Source of the DNA: LMUY01 sp965198565
GTDB taxonomy: Bacteria; Pseudomonadota; Alphaproteobacteria; Acetobacterales; Acetobacteraceae
Reading direction: 5' to 3'
DNA: 64,000 bases
NCBI GenBank assembly: GCA_965198565.1
Contig: OZ240665.1
Coordinates: 744,001-808,000, forward strand
Position numbers and translations under genes: made by a program. The number at the start of each line of letters is the position of its first letter. Position 1 is the stretch's first letter. The notes beneath the pieces were generated by a model. It searched no databases and was not told where the DNA came from. It saw only the letters and a program-made list of their open reading frames with translations. Below, piece by piece: positions 1 through 6,942 of the stretch.

Positions 1-1
1 G

Positions 2-73
2 TTGCAGCGCCGCGGGCGGTTCCGCACGGACTACGGCTACCAGACGCTGCGGGACAATTTACGGGACAGCTAA
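2..73 (+). CDS. C-terminal end of an LLM-class flavin monooxygenase (partial)
   Basis: Only the last 23 codons and the TAA stop are inside the window. The tail begins LQRRGRFRTDY and continues to TLRDNL, which resembles the conserved C-terminus of NtaA/SnaA/DszA-type FMN-dependent monooxygenases, where LQRRG.FR.EY..TLR is typical. Those enzymes oxidise small nitrogen or sulfur compounds using reduced flavin from a partner reductase. It lies on the same strand as the oxygenase and ABC importer that follow, so it may belong to the same catabolic cluster, but two palindromic repeats intervene. The call rests on one short motif. Confidence 0.55.
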   Translation: MQRRGRFRTDYGYQTLRDNLRDS

Positions 74-90
74 GCCGCACCCTGCTTCAA

Positions 91-199
91 GCCCTCTCCC
101 TCTGGGAGAGGGCTGGGTGAGGGACCGGGTGGCGACCCACTCGCCCTTGAAGAGCGGTGCGCGACCCTCACCCCGACCCTCTCCCAGAGGGAGAGGGAG
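91..199. repeat. Inverted pair of GGGAGAGGG palindromic repeats
   Basis: Two copies of the window-wide repeat face each other: 91-123 (stem followed by GGCTGGGTGAGGG) and 165-199 (CCCTCACCCCGA followed by the stem). About 41 bases separate them, so the whole unit could fold as one long hairpin or as two separate ones. It fills most of the 218-base gap before the oxygenase gene. The copies end well before the Shine-Dalgarno at about 278-286, so that gene's start is not affected. Confidence 0.9.
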
Positions 200-291
200 C
201 AGAAAGGCAGCGCGGACACACCAGATTAGCATGGAATAATCCGCCAACCCGGCCCAAGCTGCCGCGGCTTTCGCAAACAGGAGAGACACTC

Positions 292-1308
292 ATGCTCGCA
301 GAACCCGATCTCGCCACCTGGCGCAGCGCCAATGCGATCGCCTCCGAAGCCATCCCCGCGATCGATCTCGGACCGTTCCTCGATGGCAGCGACAAAGCAG
401 GCGTGGCGCGGCAGATCGGCGCTGCCTGCCGTGGCAGCGGCTTCCTGTATCTGCGCAACCACGGCGTGCCGGCCGCCCTCGTCGAGGCGGTGATGGCGGA
501 GGCACAGCGTTTCTTCGCCCTGCCGGACGAGCAGAAGATGGCGATCCACATCGCCCACTCGCCCTGCCATCGCGGCTACTTCCCGACCTTCGCCGAAAAC
601 ACCGACCCGACCCAGCACGCCGACCTCAAGGAAGGCTTCGACATCGGGCTCGACCTGCCGCCGGACGCGCCGCAGAGCCAGCGCGCCAAGCCGCTGCACG
701 GCGCCAACCAGTGGCCGGACGCGGTGCCGGGCTTCCGCGACACGGTCGAGGCCTACTACGCCGCAATGCTGACCCTGGCCGACCGGCTGATGGAAGCGAT
801 GGCGTTGAGCCTGGGCCTGGAGCCGGATTACTTCCGCCCGATGATCGATCAGCCGCTGGCGGGCCTGCGCCTGCTGCACTACCCGCCGCAGGCTGGGGCG
901 CCGATGCCCAACGCCGTCGGCTGCGGCGCGCACACCGACTACGGATGCCTCACCATCCTGGCGCAAGACGGCGTGGGCGGGCTGCAGGTGCGCAACGCCG
1001 ACGGGGACTGGGTGATGGCGCCGCCGATGCCGGGCGCGTTCATCGTGAACCTAGGCGACCAAATGGCGCGCTGGACCAACGACCAGTTCGCCGCCACGCC
1101 GCACCGGGTGATCAACCTGTCGGGCCGCGAACGCTACTCCATCCCGTTCTTCTTCGACCCGAACTACGACGCGGTGATAAGCTGCCTTGCCACCTGCCTC
1201 GCACCCGGCGAGACGCCGAAATACCCCGATGTGGTGGCCGGCGACTACCTGATGTCTCGTCTCGACGCGACCTTCTCCTACCGCGCGGACGCTCACGCCA
1301 CGACGTAG
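292..1308 (+). CDS. Isopenicillin N synthase-like 2-oxoglutarate/Fe(II) oxygenase
   Basis: A 338-residue protein of the IPNS/2OG-Fe(II) oxygenase superfamily. The N-terminal DIOX_N-type region starts near residue 20 (IPAIDLGPFL). The iron facial triad is visible as H214-x-D216 (in AHTDYG) and H271 (in TPHRV), and the RYS motif at 281-283 would bind the 2-oxoglutarate carboxylate. Length fits the family (about 310-350). The ATG at 292 is chosen because AGGAGAGAC lies just upstream; reading further upstream only translates the palindromic repeat. The ABC importer follows 95 bases later on the same strand. The substrate cannot be read from the sequence; bacterial members act on amino acids, nucleobases or ethylene precursors. 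Confidence 0.85.
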   Translation: MLAEPDLATWRSANAIASEAIPAIDLGPFLDGSDKAGVARQIGAACRGSGFLYLRNHGVPAALVEAVMAEAQRFFALPDEQKMAIHIAHSPCHRGYFPTFAENTDPTQHADLKEGFDIGLDLPPDAPQSQRAKPLHGANQWPDAVPGFRDTVEAYYAAMLTLADRLMEAMALSLGLEPDYFRPMIDQPLAGLRLLHYPPQAGAPMPNAVGCGAHTDYGCLTILAQDGVGGLQVRNADGDWVMAPPMPGAFIVNLGDQMARWTNDQFAATPHRVINLSGRERYSIPFFFDPNYDAVISCLATCLAPGETPKYPDVVAGDYLMSRLDATFSYRADAHATT

Positions 1309-1313
1309 AACCG

Positions 1314-1345
1314 GAGGGTGCAATGCGCTTGGGCAATGCACCCTC
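1314..1345. repeat. Short hairpin element of a second REP-like type
   Basis: A perfect 9-bp inverted repeat, GAGGGTGCA (1314-1322) and TGCACCCTC (1337-1345), encloses a 14-base loop. It sits five bases after the oxygenase stop codon. There is no T-run, so it is not a classical intrinsic terminator, but it could stabilise the 3' end or attenuate read-through into the ABC operon. The form GGGTGCA..TGCACCC is like extragenic palindromes seen in other proteobacteria. It is unrelated to the GGGAGAGGG repeat. Confidence 0.65.
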
Positions 1346-1403
1346 GCGACGCTGGCTGGCACATCGCTTGCTTTGTTCTGGCAAAGGTATCGGGAGATCG
1401 CAG

Positions 1404-2660
1404 ATGGCGCAGCAGTCATACAGCACGGCAAGACGGGCGCTGCTTGCGCTGGCCACCGCGGCGGCGTTTGCCGCACCCATCGCGCACGCCGAAACCGTGG
1501 GGCCGGTCACCGACGCCAAGGGCGTGGTGCGCATCCCCAAGGGCCAGCCGATCCTGATCGGCGGGCTGCTGGTGCTGTCCGGCCCCGACCTGTCGCTCGG
1601 CGTCGATGCCTCGCGCGGGGCGCAGATCGCGTTCGACGACCATAAGAACACCTTGCTCGGCCACCCGATCCGCTTCGTGCCGGAAGACGGCGGCTGCAGC
1701 GTGGAGGGCGGGCAGACCGGCGCCACCCGGCTCGCCGCCAACAAGCAGATCGTCAGCGTGATCGGCACGTCCTGCTCGTCCGAGGCGCGCGGCGGGGCGC
1801 CCATCCTGTGGAACGCCGGCATGGCGCTGGCGGACCCGAGCGCCACCGCACCCGCCCTCACCGCGCCCGACCGGCCGGAAGGGCTGCAGGGCATCGCCCG
1901 CTTCATCTACAACGACGCCAACGCGGCCGTGGCCGCCAAGGACTACGCGCAGAGCCAGGGCGTCAAGAAGGTGGCGACCCTGCATGACGGCAGCCTCTAC
2001 GCCGAATCGCTGGCCGACGCGTTCGGCAAGGACTTCAAGGACAGCGGCGGCCAGTTGGTGGACGCGGAGGCGATCTCGCCCTCGGACACCGACCTGCGCC
2101 CGGTGCTGACGCAGATCGGCACCTCCAAGCCCGACTTGCTGTTCGCGCCCATCTTCACCGCGGCCAGCGCCTACCTGGTGCGTCAGGTGAAGGAGGTGCC
2201 CGGCATGGAGAAGGTGCAGGTTTTGGGCACGGATGCCGTGCTCTCCCCCTCCTTTCTGGAAGCCGCCGGCGACGCCGCCATCGGCTACCGCCTAACCGGC
2301 GTCGACAACGACCCGAAGCTGATGGGCGCCGGCTACAACGACCTGGTGAAGAAGTACAAGGCCAAGTTCGGCGAGGACCCGATCGCCGGCTATCACGCCA
2401 ATGGCTATGACTGCGCGGTCGCGATCATGGCCGCCATCGAGGCGGTGGCAAAGACCGACAGCGAAGGCACCACCTATATCGGCCGCCAAGCCGTGCGTGA
2501 CGCGCTGATGCACACCAAGGACCTGACCGGGATGACCGGCAAGCTGACCTGCAACCCCGATGGCGACTGCGTTGCCTCGCATTTCGCCGTGTTCGAATAC
2601 ACGTCGGGCGATCCCAGCACGTTCAAGCTCGGCACCAATCCCAAGCGCGTCTATCCCTAA
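1404..2660 (+). CDS. Branched-chain amino acid-type ABC transporter, substrate-binding protein
   Basis: A 418-residue periplasmic binding protein of the Peripla_BP_6 (LivJ/LivK) class. The signal peptide is clear: basic start, then ALLALATAAAFAAPIAHA with likely cleavage after AHA near residue 28. The mature part opens with the family pattern ILIGGLLVLSGPDLSLG. Several cysteines could form disulfides in the periplasm. The ATG at 1404 follows GGGAG at a good distance. It heads a five-gene set with two permeases and two ATPases, all co-directional. Ligands in this class range from branched-chain amino acids to urea, amides and aromatic acids, so the true ligand is open; the oxygenase neighbours suggest a catabolic substrate. 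Confidence 0.92.
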   Translation: MAQQSYSTARRALLALATAAAFAAPIAHAETVGPVTDAKGVVRIPKGQPILIGGLLVLSGPDLSLGVDASRGAQIAFDDHKNTLLGHPIRFVPEDGGCSVEGGQTGATRLAANKQIVSVIGTSCSSEARGGAPILWNAGMALADPSATAPALTAPDRPEGLQGIARFIYNDANAAVAAKDYAQSQGVKKVATLHDGSLYAESLADAFGKDFKDSGGQLVDAEAISPSDTDLRPVLTQIGTSKPDLLFAPIFTAASAYLVRQVKEVPGMEKVQVLGTDAVLSPSFLEAAGDAAIGYRLTGVDNDPKLMGAGYNDLVKKYKAKFGEDPIAGYHANGYDCAVAIMAAIEAVAKTDSEGTTYIGRQAVRDALMHTKDLTGMTGKLTCNPDGDCVASHFAVFEYTSGDPSTFKLGTNPKRVYP

Positions 2661-2676
2661 CGCCGGGCCGTAACGC

Positions 2677-3750
2677 GTGCTGCAGTTTTCGCTGGCCGAG
2701 TGGCTGCGGCGGGCCACCGCGGTCGAGTGGTTCCTGCTGGCGTTGCGCATCGTGGTCGTGGTGGTGGTGGGCACCGGCTTCGTCGCCGGCCTCATCCATC
2801 CGCGCTACAATCGCGACGAGTGGTTCTCGTTCCTGGCCTTCGGGCTGACCATGGGGGCGATCTACGCGCTGATCGCGCTGGGCTACACCATGGTCTATGG
2901 CATCCTGCGCATGGTGAATTTCGCGCATGGCGACGTGTTCATGTTCGGCGCCTATGCCGGCTGCTTCACGCTGATCGCCTGCAACCGCGGCGGGCTGCTG
3001 GCTGCCGACCCGGCGCTGTGCTTCGTGCTGGCGCTGGCCGCGTGCATCGCCGTCTCGGGCGCCATCGCCATCCTGGCCGAGCGCGTCGCCTACCGGCCGT
3101 TCCGCCGCGGCCGCACGCTGGCGCCGCTGATCAGCACGTTAGGGCTGTCCTTCGTGCTGGAATATTCCGCGCGCGGCATGTTCGGTGCGCAGAATAAGGC
3201 GTTCCCCTCCATCCCGCTGATCGACGGCGAAGTGGCGTTCGCCGGGTTGTCGGTGCCGCGATCGCAAGTGGTCGTCGTGCTGGCCGCGCTGCTCACCATG
3301 ATGGCGCTAACCTTGATCGTGATGCGCACCAAGATCGGCACGGCGATGCGCGCGGTGGCGGAGGACCGCGACGCCGCCACGCTGATGGGCATCAACGTCG
3401 ATCGGGTGATCGTGTTCACCTTCGCGCTCGGCGGCGCGATGGCGGGGATTGCGGGGCTGCTCTACGGGCTGGTGTTCAAGCAGATTTCGTTCTTCATGGG
3501 CTTCTTCCTCGGCGTGAAGGGGTTCGGCGCCGCCATCCTGGGCGGGATCGGCAACATCCCCGGCGCCATGCTGGGCGGGTTCGCGCTCGGCCTGGTGGAG
3601 AGCTTGGGCCCGGCGCTGTTCCTCGAGGGTTTGGGCGTCGCCGCGCCGTACCAACTGCGCGACGCGATCGCCTACACCATGCTCGTGATGGTGCTGATCT
3701 TCCGCCCGCGCGGCCTGCTGGGGGAGCGGCTGTCCGCCGCGCGCGCCTAG
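2677..3750 (+). CDS. livH: ABC transporter permease, LivH type
   Basis: A 357-residue inner-membrane permease of the BPD_transp_2 family, slightly longer than typical LivH (about 300). A first hydrophobic segment at about residues 16-42 precedes the conserved core, which starts with GLTMGAIYALIALGYTMVYG near residue 58 and reaches VNFAHGD. The cytoplasmic coupling region contains RAVAEDRDAATLMGIN. I use the GTG at 2677; an ATG near 2851 would remove the first membrane segment. It starts 16 bases after the binding-protein stop and ends one base before livM. With LivM it should form the membrane pore of the importer. Confidence 0.92.
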   Translation: MLQFSLAEWLRRATAVEWFLLALRIVVVVVVGTGFVAGLIHPRYNRDEWFSFLAFGLTMGAIYALIALGYTMVYGILRMVNFAHGDVFMFGAYAGCFTLIACNRGGLLAADPALCFVLALAACIAVSGAIAILAERVAYRPFRRGRTLAPLISTLGLSFVLEYSARGMFGAQNKAFPSIPLIDGEVAFAGLSVPRSQVVVVLAALLTMMALTLIVMRTKIGTAMRAVAEDRDAATLMGINVDRVIVFTFALGGAMAGIAGLLYGLVFKQISFFMGFFLGVKGFGAAILGGIGNIPGAMLGGFALGLVESLGPALFLEGLGVAAPYQLRDAIAYTMLVMVLIFRPRGLLGERLSAARA

Positions 3751-3751
3751 C

Positions 3752-5374
3752 ATGAGCGAGGTGGCCCTCGGCGCCCGGGCGTTGCCGTTTGCCCTGCCGC
3801 TGCGCCCGATGCTGACCACGGCCGGGGGCGTCGCCGCCACCTGCGCCTTCACCGTGCTGGTGGGGCTGTTCGGGCAATTCGCCAACCGGGCGCTGGTGGT
3901 GGATGTGCTCGATATCGGGCACGCTTTGCTGCTGGCGGTGGCGATGGCGGGGGGCGCGATGCTGGCGCGTCAGCATCGCGGCTGGAGCGGCGCAGTGGCG
4001 GCGGCCCTCGCGGGGATCGGCGCGGGCGTGGCGTTGGCCGTGCTGGTGAGCCTGGCGCGGGCGGCCAATCTGCGCTGGATGCTGGTGTCGCTCACCCCGG
4101 TGGCGCTCAACCGCGTGGCGTTCGGGCTGCCGGACGGCGAGGCGGCGGCGCTGTTGGGCGCGGTGGCGGGTGCTGCCGCTTTGCTCGGCGCTGTGTTGGT
4201 GCTGGTTCCCCCGGTGCTGCGCCGGGCCGTGTTGGGCGCCCTGCTGGGCGTGGTGGCGGCCGGGCTGCTGAAGGAGCTGTTCCGCAGCATGCTGTCCGAC
4301 GCGGGCAATGTGGAGGAATGGGCGATCAGCTATGACGGCCTGCTGCCGGCCGGTGCCGCTTGCTCGGCGGTGATCGGCGCGGTGCTAGGCGTGCGGCCCG
4401 GCAGCCGACAGTTCGCCGCCCTCCCGGCCCGGCTGCGGCTAGCGGCCAAGCTTGCTGGGCTGCTGCTGCTGCTCGCGTTGCCCGCGCTCACCAACGACTT
4501 CGTGGCGCAAGTGATGATGCTGGTCTGCCTCTACACGCTGATGGGGTTCGGGCTGAACATCGAGTTGGGGCTGGCGGGCCTGGTCGATCTCGGCTTCGTC
4601 GCCTTCTTCGCCGTGGGTGCCTACACCGTGGCGCTGCTCACCACCGGCACGTCGGCCGCCCCCGCACACCTCACGTTCTTCGCCGCGCTGCCGTTCTCCG
4701 TGCTGTTCGCCTGCACCGCCGGGTTCCTGTTCGGCCTCCCCGTGCTGCGGGTGCGGGGCGACTACCTGGCCATCGCCACCTTGGGCCTGGGCGAGATCAT
4801 CCGCGTGCTCGTGCTGTCGGACATGCTGAAGCCGTTGCTCGGCGGCCCCGAGGGCATCGTGAACATTCCGAAGCCCGTGGTGTTCGGCCTGGTGCTCGGC
4901 ACGCCCACGGCGATGTTCTACCTCACCGCCGTGTTCACCGCCTGCGCCGGCTATGTCGCCTGGCGGCTGCAGCATTCGGGCTTGGGCCGCCGCTGGCTCG
5001 CCGTGCGCGAGGACGAGGACGTGGCGCAGGCGCTCGGCATCAAGCTGGTGCGGGTGAAGCTGTCCGCCTACACCATGGGCGCCGGGTTCGCCGGGCTGGC
5101 GGGCGGCATCTTCGCCGCCATGGTGGGCGCGGTGTTTCCGCAGAGCTACCAGCTCCTCGTCTCCATCAACGTGCTGGCGATCCTGGTCGTGGGCGGCATC
5201 GGCAGCCTGCCCGGCGTCGTCATCGGCGCCGCCGCGCTGATCGGCGTGCCCGAGGTGCTGCGGGACTTGGGCGAGTACCGCTACCTGATCTACGGCCTGG
5301 TGATCATCGCCGTCGTGCGGCTGAAACCGGACGGGCTGAGCCCGAAGGCGATCCGCAACCGGGAAGCGCTATGA
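3752..5374 (+). CDS. livM: ABC transporter permease, LivM type with extended N-terminus
   Basis: A 540-residue permease. The C-terminal ~310 residues are normal LivM (YTLMGFGLNIELGLAGLVDL near 260, later AYTMGAGFAGLAGGIFAAM in the coupling region). The first ~220 residues are an extra, strongly hydrophobic region with perhaps five or six membrane segments, not found in the classical ~320-420-residue proteins. It starts with ATG one base after the livH stop and ends in a 4-base ATGA overlap with livG, so the long reading frame fits the operon spacing. The role of the extra part is unknown. There is no sign of frameshift or mixed codon use. Confidence 0.9.
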   Translation: MSEVALGARALPFALPLRPMLTTAGGVAATCAFTVLVGLFGQFANRALVVDVLDIGHALLLAVAMAGGAMLARQHRGWSGAVAAALAGIGAGVALAVLVSLARAANLRWMLVSLTPVALNRVAFGLPDGEAAALLGAVAGAAALLGAVLVLVPPVLRRAVLGALLGVVAAGLLKELFRSMLSDAGNVEEWAISYDGLLPAGAACSAVIGAVLGVRPGSRQFAALPARLRLAAKLAGLLLLLALPALTNDFVAQVMMLVCLYTLMGFGLNIELGLAGLVDLGFVAFFAVGAYTVALLTTGTSAAPAHLTFFAALPFSVLFACTAGFLFGLPVLRVRGDYLAIATLGLGEIIRVLVLSDMLKPLLGGPEGIVNIPKPVVFGLVLGTPTAMFYLTAVFTACAGYVAWRLQHSGLGRRWLAVREDEDVAQALGIKLVRVKLSAYTMGAGFAGLAGGIFAAMVGAVFPQSYQLLVSINVLAILVVGGIGSLPGVVIGAAALIGVPEVLRDLGEYRYLIYGLVIIAVVRLKPDGLSPKAIRNREAL

Positions 5375-6174
5375 CGGCGCTGCTCGAGGCCATCGGCATC
5401 AGCAAGCGCTTCGGCGGCCTGCTCGCGATCGACACCGTCACGCTGCGCATCCCCAAGGCGTGCATCTACAGCATCATCGGCCCGAACGGCGCGGGCAAGA
5501 CGACGCTGTTCAACTGCCTGACCTCGTTCGTCACCCCGAGTGCTGGCGAAATCTGGCTCGACGGCGCGCGCATCGACGGATTGCGCCCCGACCTGGTGGC
5601 GGCGCACGGCATCGCCCGCACCTACCAGAACATCCGCCTGTTCCCCGACCTCACCGCGCTCGAGAACATCATGGTGGGGCTCGACGCGAAGCGGCCGGAG
5701 AAGCTGTGGGCGGCGCTGCTGGGCACGCCGGGCCACCGCGCCTCGGTGCGCGCGACGGTGGCGCGGGCCAACGAATTGCTGCACGCGCTGGGCCTGAGCG
5801 GGCGCGGCGACCGGCTCGCGCGGCACCTGCCCTATGGCGACCAGCGGCGGCTCGAGATTGCCCGCGCGATGGCGATCGACCCGGTGCTGCTGCTGCTGGA
5901 CGAGCCGGCCGCGGGCATGAACCCGGTGGAAAGCCACGCCATGATGGAGCTGATCCGCAGCCTGCGCGACGTGCACGGCCTGACGGTGCTGCTGATCGAG
6001 CACCAGATGCGCGTGGTGATGGGCATTTCCGAGCGCATCACCGTGCTGGACCACGGCGCCTGCATCGCGGAGGGCACGCCCACCGAAATCCGCAACGACC
6101 CGGCGGTGCTTTCCGCCTATCTCGGTGCGCGCGCGGCCAAGCACGGCATGGACGCATTGGCTGCCCATCCGTGA
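5371..6174 (+). CDS. livG: ABC transporter ATP-binding protein, LivG type
   Basis: A 267-residue ATPase. Walker A is GPNGAGKTT near residues 37-45 and Walker B is LLLLDEPAAGMNP near 171-183. The signature is the LivG-specific variant LPYGDQRRLEIARA instead of LSGGQ, which separates this subunit from LivF. The ATG at 5371 overlaps the livM stop (ATGA); the C-terminal LGARAAKH extension is usual for the family. It overlaps livF by GTGA, so the two ATPases should be translationally coupled and made in equal amounts. It powers uptake through LivH/LivM. Confidence 0.94.
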   Translation: MTALLEAIGISKRFGGLLAIDTVTLRIPKACIYSIIGPNGAGKTTLFNCLTSFVTPSAGEIWLDGARIDGLRPDLVAAHGIARTYQNIRLFPDLTALENIMVGLDAKRPEKLWAALLGTPGHRASVRATVARANELLHALGLSGRGDRLARHLPYGDQRRLEIARAMAIDPVLLLLDEPAAGMNPVESHAMMELIRSLRDVHGLTVLLIEHQMRVVMGISERITVLDHGACIAEGTPTEIRNDPAVLSAYLGARAAKHGMDALAAHP

Positions 6175-6881
6175 CGTCGCTCGCGGTCGATGACCTGCAT
6201 GTGAGTTATGGCAACGTGCGGGCGCTGCGCGGCGTGTCGCTGGCGGTTGCATCCGGCACGATCTGCGCCATGGTGGGGGCGAACGGCGCCGGCAAGACGA
6301 CGACGCTGAACGCGATCTGCGGGCTGCGCACGCTGGTGCGCGGGCGGGTGACGCTGGACGGGCGCGACGTGACGGGGGTGGCGGCGCATGACCTGGTGCC
6401 GCTCGGCCTGGTGCAGGTGCCGGAGGGGCGGCGCGTGTTCGCGCGGCTGACGGTGAGGGAGAACCTAAGCATGGGCGCCTTCCGCCGCACCGCCGGGCGC
6501 AGCGAACTGGCCGCCGACCTCGACCAGGTGCTGGCGATCTTTCCGCGGCTGCAGGAGCGCATGACGCAGCTCGCCGGTACGCTATCGGGCGGCGAGCAGC
6601 AGATGCTGGCGATGGGGCGGGCGATGATGTCCAAGCCGCGCGTGCTGCTGATGGACGAGCCCTCGATGGGCCTGGCGCCGCGGTTCGTCGACCAGTTGTT
6701 CGACACCATCGTGGCGATCAACCGGCTGGGCGTGACGGTGCTGCTGGTGGAGCAGAACGCGTTCATGGCGCTGGAGATCGCGCAGATGGCGTATGTGCTG
6801 CAATCCGGCGAGGTGGTGCTCGCGGGGCCGGGTCCGGAGTTGATGGACTCGGAGGCGGTGAAAGAGGCGTATTTGGGGTAG
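6171..6881 (+). CDS. livF: ABC transporter ATP-binding protein, LivF type
   Basis: A 236-residue ATPase, the usual LivF length. Walker A is GANGAGKTTTLNAI near residue 35, the canonical signature LSGGEQQMLAMGRAMM lies near 137, and Walker B is VLLMDEPSMGLAP. The Q-loop region reads QVPEGRRVFARLTVRENL, characteristic of LivF. Translation starts at the GTG at 6171, whose last bases are part of the livG TGA stop (GTGA overlap). It is the last gene of the importer operon. A strong palindrome downstream (6907-6939) separates it from the convergent pbpC. Confidence 0.94.
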   Translation: MTSLAVDDLHVSYGNVRALRGVSLAVASGTICAMVGANGAGKTTTLNAICGLRTLVRGRVTLDGRDVTGVAAHDLVPLGLVQVPEGRRVFARLTVRENLSMGAFRRTAGRSELAADLDQVLAIFPRLQERMTQLAGTLSGGEQQMLAMGRAMMSKPRVLLMDEPSMGLAPRFVDQLFDTIVAINRLGVTVLLVEQNAFMALEIAQMAYVLQSGEVVLAGPGPELMDSEAVKEAYLG

Positions 6882-6906
6882 TTGGGTCGGGCGGTGTCCT
6901 CCCGTA

Positions 6907-6939
6907 CCGTCATGCCAGGGCTTGACCCTGGCATGACGG
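6907..6939. terminator. Bidirectional terminator-like palindrome
   Basis: A perfect 14-bp inverted repeat, CCGTCATGCCAGGG (6907-6920) and its complement (6926-6939), with a 5-base loop CTTGA. It lies between the ends of the convergent livF and pbpC genes. There is no T-run, so it may act as a Rho-aided block or an mRNA 3' end stabiliser. A weaker relative lies at 54313-54337, also between convergent genes, so it may belong to a small REP-like family. Confidence 0.75.
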
Positions 6940-6942
6940 GTT

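Noticed and set aside
157..291. In-frame upstream extension of the IPNS-like oxygenase
   Set aside because: The extra residues (HPDPLPEGEG and on) are translated palindromic repeat; the ATG at 292 has a clear Shine-Dalgarno.
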